Below are positions 45,102-53,058 of a stretch of 64,000 nucleotides of DNA, one piece after another (position 1 is the first letter of the stretch; every line of letters starts with the position of its first letter). A program made the position numbers and the translations under genes. This DNA is from a bacterium HR40 (lineage in GTDB: Bacteria > Pseudomonadota > Alphaproteobacteria > Geminicoccales > Geminicoccaceae): assembly GCA_002898275.1 (NCBI GenBank), contig BEIQ01000001.1, positions 62,001 to 126,000 on the forward strand, given 5' to 3'. The notes beneath the pieces were generated by a model. That model searched no databases. It saw nothing but the letters and a program-made list of their open reading frames with translations, and was not told the origin of the DNA.

Positions 45102-45349
45102 CTCCGTCCAGCGATCGCACGAGGCACCGATTGTCGCCTCGCCGACGGGCTGGCGCATGACAGGCCCGGCCACTGCCGCGGCTATCCGCTTGCCGGCATC
45201 CCTATCGGCATTCCTTTCGGAGGGAGGAATGCGGTCCAGGGCCCCTCTCGAGTGCGTCGCGTCGCCGCGAAAGACCTCGCGGGAGGGATCGCGCCGGTTC
45301 CGGGCGATCCGCACCCCGCCGAGAGCGCGGACGAGGATTCTAGGCGGAC

Positions 45350-46192
45350 TCATGCCCGCTCCCCGCTTCCCTCCATGGCGACCCGCCCGTCTTCGCCGAC
45401 CACCCGGGCGAGGATGCGTCCGTCACCCCCGTGACCCGCTTCGACGGTCAGCGGGCGATCGGCGAAGAGCGGGGAGCGCGCCCGGAAGCGGAAGCGGGTG
45501 AGCTCGCCGCCCGCGAGTTCGGCGGCGAGCAGGCACATGAGGGTGGCAAGGAGCGGCCCATGCACCACGAGACCGGGATAACCCTCGACCCCGGTGGCGT
45601 AGGCATGATCGTAATGGATGCGGTGGCCGTTCCACGTCAGGGCGGAGTAGCGAAAGAGCAGCACCGGATCGGGATGGAAGCGGCGGGCGAGGGCCGGGGC
45701 GAAGGCCAGCTCGGGCGAGCTCGCCGCCGGCGAGAGCGGGCGCGTCTCGCGATAGACGAGATCGCGTTCCTCGACGAGGAGCGGACCGAGGGAGTCCTCG
45801 AACCGCTCCTCGACGGTGACGAAAACGAGCCGACCGCTGCGTCCCTCTTTGGCGACGATGTCGCGGATGGTGATGCGCTTGCGCAGCCGTTCGCCGAGCC
45901 GCAGAGGGCGAACGCAGGTGAGCCGACCACCCGCCCACATCCGGCGGCTCAGGGGCAGGGGCGGGAGATGGAGCCCGAGCCGGGGATGGCCATCGGCTCC
46001 GGTATCGCGCGCGCACACCGGTTCATGGCCGTAGAGCCAGTGCCAGGAAAGCGGCAGCGGGTCTCCCGGCGCGAACGCGCGCTCGAGATCGAGGGCCGCC
46101 GCAAGCGCATTGGCCGGAAACGGGTCGAGGTGGAGGTCGAGTTCCCGCGACCGTCCGATCCAGGCCTGCGCGACGCGATCGAGGTCCTCCAT
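45350..46192 (-). CDS. MaoC/HTD2-like hydratase (mesaconyl- or itaconyl-CoA hydratase type)
   Basis: A 280-residue double-hotdog protein. The C-terminal hotdog contains the active loop LTWNGHRIHYDHAYAT and GYPGLVVHGPLLATLM, the MaoC hydratase pattern seen in mesaconyl-C4-CoA hydratases and HTD2. Helix residues LSWHWLYGHEPV lie in the N-terminal half. It hydrates an enoyl-CoA. It follows metZ by 15 bp, so it may be expressed with it although the pathways differ; a CoA-transferase of the matching class is encoded at 56751. Confidence 0.88.
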   Translation of the reverse strand: MEDLDRVAQAWIGRSRELDLHLDPFPANALAAALDLERAFAPGDPLPLSWHWLYGHEPVCARDTGADGHPRLGLHLPPLPLSRRMWAGGRLTCVRPLRLGERLRKRITIRDIVAKEGRSGRLVFVTVEERFEDSLGPLLVEERDLVYRETRPLSPAASSPELAFAPALARRFHPDPVLLFRYSALTWNGHRIHYDHAYATGVEGYPGLVVHGPLLATLMCLLAAELAGGELTRFRFRARSPLFADRPLTVEAGHGGDGRILARVVGEDGRVAMEGSGERA

Positions 46193-46207
46193 CCCTCCCT
46201 CCGCCGG

Positions 46208-47380
46208 TCAGCGCAGAGCCTGGTCGAGATCGGCGACCAGATCGTCGAGATCCTCGAGGCCGACCGAAAGCCGTAGGAGATCCTCGGAAATACCGAGGGC
46301 TTCGCGCTCCGCCGGCGCCATCTTGGAATGGGTGGTGCTCGCCGGATGGGTCGCGAGGCTCCGCACATCGCCCAGATTGTTGGAGATGCGGACGATCCGC
46401 AGCCGGTCGAGCACTTCGAAGGCACGCCGCCGACCGCCGCCGACGCGGAAGGCGAGGATGGGTCCACCCGCCCGCATCTGGCGCATGGCGAGCGCGTGAG
46501 CGGGATGGCTCTCGAGACCCGGATAGAGGACTTCGGCGACTCCCGGATGGCTGGCGAGAAAGCGGGCGAGGGCGAGGGCGCTTCGGCTTTCCGCTTCCAC
46601 CCGCAAGGCCAGGGTCTCGAGCCCCTTGAGGAGCAACCACGCGTTGAAGGGCGACAGCGACGGGCCGGTATGGCGCAGCCAGGGTACGAGGATGTCGCGC
46701 TTCACCTTTTCGCTCGACAGGATCACCCCGCCCAGACAGCGGCCCTGACCGTCGATGTGCTTGGTCGCCGAATAGACGACGATATCGGCGCCCAAGGCCA
46801 AGGGCTTCTGCAGGACCGGAGTGGCGACGACATTGTCCACCACCACGATCGCCCCGGCGGCATGGGCGAGCTCGGCCACCGCCGCGATGTCGATGATCTC
46901 GAGGGTCGGATTGCCCGGTGTCTCGAACAGCACGATTCGCGCGGGACGGGCGAGCGCTCGCTCCCAGGCAGCGAGGTCGGTGCCGTCGACGAGCTCGACG
47001 GCGATCCCGAAGCGCGGCAGGAACTGGTCGAGGACGATTCGCGTCGAGCCGAAGAGCAGGCGGCTCGCCACCACGCGGTCGCCGACCTGGAGATGCGCCA
47101 TGAGGGTGCCGAAAATGGCGGCCATGCCGGAGGCCGTGGCGCAGGCGGCCTCCGCCCCTTCGAGCAGTGCCATGCGCTCCTCGAACATCTGGCTCGTCGG
47201 ATTGCCGAGCCGCGAGTAGGTGAAACCTTCCTCGCGTTCGGCGAACCGCGCCTCGGCGACCTCGGCCCGTTCGTAGACGAACCCCGAAGTGAGGAAGATG
47301 GCTTCGCTGGTCTCGCCAAAGGGCGTGCGGCGACTGCCGCCGTGCACGAGAAGCGTCGAAAGCCCGCGCGCTCCGTCCAT
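46208..47380 (-). CDS. metZ: O-succinylhomoserine sulfhydrylase
   Basis: A 390-residue PLP enzyme of the Cys/Met gamma-family, making homocysteine from O-succinylhomoserine and sulfide. It has GFTYSRLGNPTSQMFEERMALLEGAE (quoted in part: YSRLGNPTSQMFEER), ASGMAAIFG, FETPGNPTLEI, the PLP lysine in YSATKHIDGQGR, and NLGDVRSLATHPASTTHS. The Asp-Gly-Gln after the lysine is a MetZ trait. The 5' leader carries a SAM-II riboswitch and a terminator, so SAM represses it. Confidence 0.94.
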   Translation of the reverse strand: MDGARGLSTLLVHGGSRRTPFGETSEAIFLTSGFVYERAEVAEARFAEREEGFTYSRLGNPTSQMFEERMALLEGAEAACATASGMAAIFGTLMAHLQVGDRVVASRLLFGSTRIVLDQFLPRFGIAVELVDGTDLAAWERALARPARIVLFETPGNPTLEIIDIAAVAELAHAAGAIVVVDNVVATPVLQKPLALGADIVVYSATKHIDGQGRCLGGVILSSEKVKRDILVPWLRHTGPSLSPFNAWLLLKGLETLALRVEAESRSALALARFLASHPGVAEVLYPGLESHPAHALAMRQMRAGGPILAFRVGGGRRRAFEVLDRLRIVRISNNLGDVRSLATHPASTTHSKMAPAEREALGISEDLLRLSVGLEDLDDLVADLDQALR

Positions 47381-47391
47381 AGACCGCTCCG

Positions 47392-47421
47392 AAAAACGAC
47401 GCCCCGGCCGCGGGCCGGGGC
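47392..47421 (-). terminator. Attenuator terminator between SAM-II riboswitch and metZ
   Basis: On the minus strand a 9-bp GC stem (GCCCCGGCC with GGCCGGGGC) and CGC loop is followed by GTCG and five T residues, ending 12 bases before the metZ ATG. With the upstream riboswitch this suggests transcription termination as the off state. A competing pairing with the GGCCGGG just upstream is possible. Confidence 0.75.
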
Positions 47422-47432
47422 GCTCGCTCCCG

Positions 47433-47493
47433 GCCTTTTAGCGGTTTCTTTAACGTGGTCCGCAAGCCGGCCGGCCCAAATCCCCACGTGGAA
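47433..47493 (-). promoter_or_regulatory. SAM-II riboswitch (metA motif) of metZ
   Basis: The minus strand reads CACGTGG, GATTTG, GGCTTGC, CCACGTTAAA and CCGCTAAA in order. This is the SAM-II consensus with helix P1 (ACGTGG with CCACGT), the conserved GATTTG and CTTGC loop, and the GCTAAA end that closes the pseudoknot. It binds S-adenosylmethionine. It is found mainly in alphaproteobacteria upstream of metZ, metA and metX. Confidence 0.93.
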
Positions 47494-47497
47494 CCAG

Positions 47498-47526
47498 CAG
47501 CTAGGGGAGCACGGGGGCGCGGTCAA
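47498..47526 (-). promoter_or_regulatory. Promoter of metZ leader
   Basis: On the minus strand TTGACC and TAGCTG are separated by 17 bases. This places the start of transcription a few bases before the riboswitch, where it should be. The -10 is weak. Confidence 0.55.
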
Positions 47527-47609
47527 GCCTGCGGGGCGACCGGATGGCCCTTGACCCCGCCGTCCGCCGGCAGACCTTGCCGAGCGAACCTGCGAGAAAA
47601 GCCGATTCC

Positions 47610-48584
47610 ATGGTCTCCCGCAAGCCCGTCCCGTCGCCCGGCCGCCGCAGCCCGGACCGCCTGTCGCCTCGCTTCGAGCTCGAAGCCGTGCTCGCGAGTG
47701 TGGTGGGCGTGCGTGCGCGCATTCCCGAGGACGCCACCACCGCCGCCACCCTCGGTACCGAACGCTCGGGGAGCGGGGTGTGCATCCACGAACGCGGACT
47801 CGTGCTCACCGTGAGCTATCTGATCTGCGAAGCGGAAGAGATCTGGCTGCGCACCGCCGACGGACGGGTGGTCCCCGGCCATGTGCTGGCCTGCGATTTC
47901 GAATCCGGTCTCGGATTGATCCAGGCCCACGGCGAGCTCGGCTGCGCGCCGAGCGAGTTCGGCTCGGCGGCAAGGCTGCGCGTAGGGGCGCGAGTGTGGC
48001 TCGCCGCTGCTGGGGGACGCGAAGCGGCCCTTTCCGGCGTCCTCGTGGCGCGCCGCGAATTCGCTGGCTACTGGGAGTACTGGCTCGAAGAGGCGCTGTT
48101 CGTCGCCCCGGCCCATCCTCACTGGGGCGGGGCGGGATTGTTCGACGAGGACGGCCACCTCGTGGGCATGGGCTTGCTGTTCGTGGAGACCGGGGAAGCG
48201 GCGCGGCCGGACCGTATGACGATGGCCGTACCGGTCGACTTGCTGCCGCCTATCCTCGACGATCTGGTCTACCGCGGTCGTCGCCGCACGCCGCCGGTCC
48301 CCTGGCTCGGGCTGCATGTGGCGGAGACGGCAAACGGACTCGTGATCGCTGCCGTTCTCCCCGGTAGTCCCGCCGAGCGCGCCGGCCTCGAGGTCGGTGA
48401 CCGGATCTTCGAGGTCGCGGGTGTGCCCGTCGCCGAGCTTGGCGACTTCCTGCGGCAGGTGCGGGCCCTCGGGCCCGCCGGCACGGCGGTCCCGCTGCGC
48501 ATTTTGCGCGACGACGCCCGCCTCACCGTCGAGGCGATCTCGGCCGATCGCAACGACTTCCTGCGTCGCCCCGACCTTCATTGA
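47610..48584 (+). CDS. HtrA/DegP-like protein with lost catalytic triad and one PDZ domain
   Basis: A 324-residue protein with a trypsin-like domain (residues 25-215) and a PDZ domain (about 225-315: LPGSPAERAGLEVGDRIFEV). Against HtrA the His (LTNNHVV) reads LTVSYLI, the Asp (TDLALL) reads SGLGLIQ, and the Ser (GNSGGP) reads HWGGAG, so all three catalytic residues are gone. It lacks a signal peptide. It is probably a scaffold or sensor. ATG 47544 is an earlier start option. Confidence 0.85.
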   Translation: MVSRKPVPSPGRRSPDRLSPRFELEAVLASVVGVRARIPEDATTAATLGTERSGSGVCIHERGLVLTVSYLICEAEEIWLRTADGRVVPGHVLACDFESGLGLIQAHGELGCAPSEFGSAARLRVGARVWLAAAGGREAALSGVLVARREFAGYWEYWLEEALFVAPAHPHWGGAGLFDEDGHLVGMGLLFVETGEAARPDRMTMAVPVDLLPPILDDLVYRGRRRTPPVPWLGLHVAETANGLVIAAVLPGSPAERAGLEVGDRIFEVAGVPVAELGDFLRQVRALGPAGTAVPLRILRDDARLTVEAISADRNDFLRRPDLH

Positions 48585-48596
48585 AGGGGGACGTGC

Positions 48597-48630
48597 GAAA
48601 ACACCGGCGGGGCCGCGGGACGGCCCCGCC
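48597..48630 (-). terminator. Terminator between convergent genes
   Basis: A perfect 10-bp stem (GGCGGGGCCG with CGGCCCCGCC) and 5-base loop. On the minus strand it is followed by GGTGTTTTCG. It ends the OmpA-type gene and may also serve the opposite strand. Confidence 0.7.
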
Positions 48631-48650
48631 GACGATGGCTGGCGTCGGGG

Positions 48651-49517
48651 CTACTTGAGGGTGATCTCGACCCGCCGGTTCTGCGGCTCCCGCACGCCGT
48701 CGGCCGTGGGCACCCGAGGTCTGCGCTCGCCGTACCACTCGAGCTGCATCGCCTCCATGGGGACACCTTTTTCGGCGAGATAGCCGGCGACGGCACGCGC
48801 CCGGCGCTCCGACAGGCGCTCGTTGTACGGCTCGGGACCGGAGCGGTCGGCATGACCCGCGAGAATGAGACGCGCCGCCTTGCCCTTGCCGTATTCGGCC
48901 GCCACCTGGTCGAGGACTTCGGCCGCTACCGGCGAGATGTCGGCGCGATCCCAGGCGAAGAACACGACGTAGACGTTCTGGATGCCGGCCGCGAGCTGCT
49001 GGTCGACCTCCTGCATCGCCTGCTCGAACTCGGCCTTGCAGGCGGCCGCCCCTTCGGCATCGCGCTCCTCCTCCTGCTCCAGCCAGCAGTCGAAGGCGGT
49101 CTGGGCCCGGGCCGAAGGCAGCGGTGCGATGCGGCGGGCATCCTGTTCGAAGGCCGCCATGAGCCGCGCCCGCGCGGCCGAGAGTTCGCCCACCCGCTCT
49201 TCGGGCAACTTGCGTAGCTCGAGGGCATCGGGCTGGACGAAGATTCCCTTGGCCGAGGCGACCGCCTTGCGGGCGAAATGGATGGCGTCGCGGTAGTCGG
49301 TGACGGCATATTCGGCGTCGGCGAGCGGCAGATATCCCGCCCTCAGACCCTGCACGAACGCCGGACCGTTCGGCTGCATGCCGCGCACTGCCTCGAGATC
49401 GTGCATATAGAGATCGACATCGTCCATGGCGTCGGGATTGATCGTCTGCAGCCCGGCGCAGCCGGCGAGAAACCCGCACAGCGCTCCCGCTGCTAGAAGT
49501 CTGACGCCCTTGCGCAT
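48651..49517 (-). CDS. OmpA-family lipoprotein
   Basis: A 288-residue outer-membrane lipoprotein: signal with lipobox LAGC at residues 18-21 and a C-terminal OmpA domain (VYVVFFAWDRADISPVAAEVL, quoted in part: FFAWDRADISPVAAEVL, LAGHADRSGPEPYNERLSERRA and PQNRRVEITLK). The 150-residue middle part is helical and not recognised. It should link the outer membrane to peptidoglycan. AAGGGA precedes ATG 49517. Downstream is a terminator. Confidence 0.93.
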   Translation of the reverse strand: MRKGVRLLAAGALCGFLAGCAGLQTINPDAMDDVDLYMHDLEAVRGMQPNGPAFVQGLRAGYLPLADAEYAVTDYRDAIHFARKAVASAKGIFVQPDALELRKLPEERVGELSAARARLMAAFEQDARRIAPLPSARAQTAFDCWLEQEEERDAEGAAACKAEFEQAMQEVDQQLAAGIQNVYVVFFAWDRADISPVAAEVLDQVAAEYGKGKAARLILAGHADRSGPEPYNERLSERRARAVAGYLAEKGVPMEAMQLEWYGERRPRVPTADGVREPQNRRVEITLK

Positions 49518-49739
49518 CGCAAATCCCTTCGCGTGCACGATGTTGCAGCTCGAGGCGATCGAGGAAGCCGTCGCCGCGGCGAGCCCGAGGCAACCAGCCT
49601 GCGCTCCGGCGCGCATAACAGGGCAAAGGGCGGCTGCGATCAAGCCGTTTCTAGCGGGTCGCGCGGCTCGATCCGCCACTGTTGCCGGCTTCCAACGACC
49701 CCCGCGAGCCGCACTCGAGGCCCAATCACCGACCAGGGA

Positions 49740-50522
49740 TCAGCGGCCGGTGACCGTGTAAGCGTCCGCCAGCACGTCGAAGTAGCGAGCGATCCGTTCC
49801 ACCTCTTCCCGCAGCGCCTGCAGCCGGGCCGCATCCCCTCCCTTCCGCTCCAGCTCTTCGGCCAACATCGCCGCCGTCACCGCGCCAATGTTGCGGCTCG
49901 CACCCTTGAGGGCATGTGCCGGTTCCCTCACCTCGTTGCCCGAGGCGAGGGCGTTCTCGATGCGCTCGAGATATTGGCGCGCGGTCGCGACATAGAGGGT
50001 GCCGATCTCCACCATCAGTTGCAGGTCCTCGCCTGTCGCGGCCTGCAGTCTCGCCAGATCGACTGGCGGACGATCGCGCATATCGGCAGGTAGCGGCCGC
50101 TGGCCGGATTCCCGCTCGGCCGCAGGTGCGAAACGCGGCTTCATGGTGAGCTCCCGGATCACCCCCAGCCAGCGTCCGATCGACAGCGGCTTGGCGAGAT
50201 AGCCCTGGAGACCGGCCTCCTCGCAGGCGCGCCGCACCGCCGCCTCGTCCCAAGCGTCCCCGAAGACCACGATCGGCACTTGCCGCAGAGGCCTCAGCTC
50301 GCGGCGCAGCCGTTTGGCGAACTCGAGACCGCTGCCGCCCGGTAGCTGCAGGGCGACAAAGATCAAGTCGTAACGGTTGGCGGCCAGCATGGCGCGAGTG
50401 TCATCGACGTCGAGGGTGCAATCGACCCGGTAGCGCAGGCGATTGAGGACGAGCTCCATGAGATTGCGGCTCAGAGCCGGATCGCCGACGATCAGCAGAC
50501 GCTTCGCGAGCTGGGCGGACAC
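49740..50522 (-). CDS. Degenerate receiver domain fused to an HPt domain
   Basis: A 260-residue protein. Residues 5-120 have the receiver fold (LLIVGDPALSRNLMELVLNRL, quoted in part: LLIVGDPALSRN; YDLIFVALQLPGGSG; YLAKPLSIGRW). The phospho-acceptor Asp is replaced by Ala (VALQLP) and the acidic pair reads GD, but the Lys is kept. Residues 160-250 form an HPt domain with the phospho-histidine in AHALKGASRNIGA. It could take phosphate on His without receiving it on the REC domain. No kinase is nearby. GTG start at 50522. Confidence 0.87.
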   Translation of the reverse strand: MSAQLAKRLLIVGDPALSRNLMELVLNRLRYRVDCTLDVDDTRAMLAANRYDLIFVALQLPGGSGLEFAKRLRRELRPLRQVPIVVFGDAWDEAAVRRACEEAGLQGYLAKPLSIGRWLGVIRELTMKPRFAPAAERESGQRPLPADMRDRPPVDLARLQAATGEDLQLMVEIGTLYVATARQYLERIENALASGNEVREPAHALKGASRNIGAVTAAMLAEELERKGGDAARLQALREEVERIARYFDVLADAYTVTGR

Positions 50523-50597
50523 GGTGCACTGCCCCCGGGCAGGTCGTCTCCCACGACGGCCGTTCTTACCTTCTTGATGAACGGTTTCAAGAAAATT

Positions 50598-51530
50598 TCA
50601 ACCACAAGGCGGATTCGCCGAGCCGGCGGCGCAGGCCACCGCCAATCGCGCCGCCAGTCGAGCATTGGCCGTCGCCAAAGCGATATTGAGACGCACCGTT
50701 CGCCCAGCGGTTGCGCGGGCGAGGAAGGCCAGCAGGAACGGCGTTTCCTCCGCCCCTGCCACCTCCGACCGACGTGCCTCGGCGAGGGCGGCCTCGAGCA
50801 GTCGGGCGAATTCGTCGGCCTCGAGCGCGAGGTCGGCGGGGGGTGGCTGGGTCACCACGAGGCTCGTGGGCTCGCCGAGGGCGAGATGGGCCCGCCACAG
50901 GCGAACGAACCCGGCCTCGTCGGCAACCGCCGGAATGCGCAGGCCGGTGCGGGCGACATAGAAGCCCGGCAGATCCGTCGTGCCGAAGCCGACGACCGTC
51001 ACTCCCAGGCTCTCGAGCATCTCGAGGGTGCGCGCGAGGTCGAGGATCGCCTTCGGGCCCGAGCACACGACGGTCACCGGCGAGCGGGCGAGCTCGAAGA
51101 GATCGGCCGAGACATCGAGGCTCAGTTCGCCGCCCCGGTGGACGCCGCCGATGCCGCCGGTGGCGGCGAAGCGGATCCCGCAGCGGCGGGCGACATGGAT
51201 GGTCGCGGCGACGGTTGTGCCGCCGATCGCTCCGTCGGCCACCGCTCGGGCGAGATCGCGCGTCGACGTCTTGCGGGGGTGGGCGGCCGTCGCCAGGCGC
51301 TCGAGCTCGGACTCTCTCAGGCCCACCCGCACCTGGCCATCGAGCACGGCGATCGTCGCCGGCACGGCACCGGCGTCCCGCACCGCCCGTTCGAGGGCGA
51401 GGGCCGTCTCGAGATTGGCAGGGCGCGGCAAGCCGTGGGTCGTGATCGCCGTCTCGAGGGCGACGACCGGATGACCACGGGCCAGGGCCGCCTCGACCTC
51501 GGCCGCGAGGACGACCACCTCGGGGGTCAT
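50598..51530 (-). CDS. psuG: Pseudouridine-5'-phosphate glycosidase
   Basis: A 310-residue PsuG/YeiN protein that splits pseudouridine phosphate into uracil and ribose 5-phosphate. Family segments are VVALETAITTHGLPRPANLE (active Glu and His), GGTTVAATIHVARRCGIRFAATGGIGGVHRG (quoted in part: TVAATIHVARRCGIRFATG-like; AATGGIGGVHRG) and VCSGPKAILDLARTLEML with the catalytic Lys. ATG 51530 overlaps the preceding stop as ATGA. No pseudouridine kinase gene is adjacent. Confidence 0.93.
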   Translation of the reverse strand: MTPEVVVLAAEVEAALARGHPVVALETAITTHGLPRPANLETALALERAVRDAGAVPATIAVLDGQVRVGLRESELERLATAAHPRKTSTRDLARAVADGAIGGTTVAATIHVARRCGIRFAATGGIGGVHRGGELSLDVSADLFELARSPVTVVCSGPKAILDLARTLEMLESLGVTVVGFGTTDLPGFYVARTGLRIPAVADEAGFVRLWRAHLALGEPTSLVVTQPPPADLALEADEFARLLEAALAEARRSEVAGAEETPFLLAFLARATAGRTVRLNIALATANARLAARLAVACAAGSANPPCG

Positions 51531-52684
51531 CCGACCAGCCCGGCAGCCTCGGCGCTCGCCAGGGCGGCGTCGAGATCGGCGAGGAGATCCGCCGGATCCT
51601 CGATACCGACCGAGAGCCGGAGGAGATCGTCGGGCACCGGGCTGTCCGGCCCCTCGACCGGCTTGCGATGCTCGATCAGGCTCTCGACCCCACCGAGCGA
51701 GGTCGCCTGCTTGAAGATGCGGGTCGCGGCTGCGACCGCGGCGGCTGCCGGCCCGCCGCCTCGCACTCGGATCGACAGCATGCCACCGAAACGCCCCTGC
51801 ATCTGGCATGCTGCCACCCTGTGGCCCGGATGGTCGGCGAGACCCGGGTAGAGCACCGCGACCACTCTCGGGTCGCCAGCGAGATGGCGGGCGATGGTCA
51901 TGGCGCTCGCGCAGGCACGTTCGAAGCGGAGGGCGAGGGTGCGCATGCCGCGCAGCAGAAGCCAGGCTTCGAAAGGTCCCAGCACCGCCCCGCGATCGTG
52001 GCGGAGGGCGCGCAGGCGGTCGAAGACCTCATCGGCGCATGCCGTCACCACGCCGCCGGCGACCAGGTCGCTGTGGCCGTTGAGGTACTTGCTCGCCGAG
52101 TGCACCACGAGATCGGCGCCGAGCGAAAGGGGACGGGTGGCAAGGGGAGTGGCGGCTGTCGAATCGACCGCGACCCGTGCTCCCGCCGCATGGGCGAGGC
52201 GCACTGCCGCGGCGATATCGGTGATCGTCCACAGCGGGTTGGCTGGAGTCTCGATCCACACCAGCGCCGTCGCCAGCCGGTCGAGGGCTGCGGCGAGCGC
52301 TCCGACATCGGACATATCGACGAAGCCGACCCGCAGGCGGCCCGAAGCATGCTGGTCGCGCAGCCAGCGGCGCAGGTTCCAGTACATGACTTCCGGCGCG
52401 AGCACTCCGGCGCCGGCCGGCAAAGCCTCGAAGACCGCGGTCGCCGCCGCCATACCGGAAGAAAACAGGAGCGCCTTCGAACCGCCCTCCAAGGTGGCGA
52501 GCAGGTCTTCCGCGATCGCCGCTACGGGATTGTCGTCCCGGAGATAGACGAGGCCACTTCCGCTGCGCCGCTCGAAGGTGGAGCTCGCCACGAGCGGCGG
52601 CACGAGCGCTCCGGTCGCCGGATCGACGTATCCGCCCGCTTGGGCGAGCAGGGTCGCGGCGTGAACGGTCCCGTCCGCGCTCAT
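51527..52684 (-). CDS. Cys/Met-metabolism PLP-dependent enzyme
   Basis: A 385-residue aminotransferase-fold enzyme of the cystathionine synthase/lyase family: FSSGMAAATAVFEALPAGA, ETPANPLWTITDIAAA, PLP lysine in VHSASKYLNGHSDLVAGG, and SLGGVESLIEHR. Unlike metZ at 46208 it lacks the Lys-His-x-Asp-Gly-Gln motif and reads Lys-Tyr-Leu-Asn-Gly-His, as in cystathionine gamma-lyase/synthase types. The exact reaction is not clear. It overlaps both neighbours by 4 bp. Confidence 0.88.
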   Translation of the reverse strand: MSADGTVHAATLLAQAGGYVDPATGALVPPLVASSTFERRSGSGLVYLRDDNPVAAIAEDLLATLEGGSKALLFSSGMAAATAVFEALPAGAGVLAPEVMYWNLRRWLRDQHASGRLRVGFVDMSDVGALAAALDRLATALVWIETPANPLWTITDIAAAVRLAHAAGARVAVDSTAATPLATRPLSLGADLVVHSASKYLNGHSDLVAGGVVTACADEVFDRLRALRHDRGAVLGPFEAWLLLRGMRTLALRFERACASAMTIARHLAGDPRVVAVLYPGLADHPGHRVAACQMQGRFGGMLSIRVRGGGPAAAAVAAATRIFKQATSLGGVESLIEHRKPVEGPDSPVPDDLLRLSVGIEDPADLLADLDAALASAEAAGLVG

Positions 52685-53058
52685 CCCCGCTCCACCCGCA
52701 CCGGCGCGCCGTCCGTCACTCCCGAAAGCGAGCGCACATCGCCGATCGCCCGTCCCCAGATGTTGCAACGGCTGGCGAGCCGGCATTCGCCGGCGCGCGA
52801 GATCGGCGTCGGGCCGAAGGCGATAGCGATGGCGTCGCCCTCCGGCCAAAAGGCGAGCTCTCCAGGGGCGACGATCTCGCGGGCATCGGGCTCGCGGGGC
52901 TGGCTCACCGGGGTCGTGAAATAGACCTCCTCCCCCCAGGTGTTGGCGACCGACTGAAACGGTGCGGCCTGCCAAAGGGCCTCGGCGGTGGGCGTGTCGA
53001 AGAGCTCGGCCTCGAGCGTGACACCGCCGATCTCCATACGCAGCCGACGCAAGGTCAT
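52681..53058 (-). CDS. Cyclophilin-like fold protein
   Basis: A 125-residue protein of the cyclophilin-like superfamily (TM1367/DUF369/DUF3830-like): LEAELFDTPTAEALWQAAPF near residue 15, WGEEVYFTTPV, GELAFWPEGDAIAIAFGPTP and NIWGRAIGDV. These resemble cyclophilins in fold but lack their active Arg, and they have no established function. GGAGGCGAGCG precedes ATG 53058. It overlaps both neighbouring genes by 4 bp (ATGA). Confidence 0.82.
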   Translation of the reverse strand: MTLRRLRMEIGGVTLEAELFDTPTAEALWQAAPFQSVANTWGEEVYFTTPVSQPREPDAREIVAPGELAFWPEGDAIAIAFGPTPISRAGECRLASRCNIWGRAIGDVRSLSGVTDGAPVRVERG

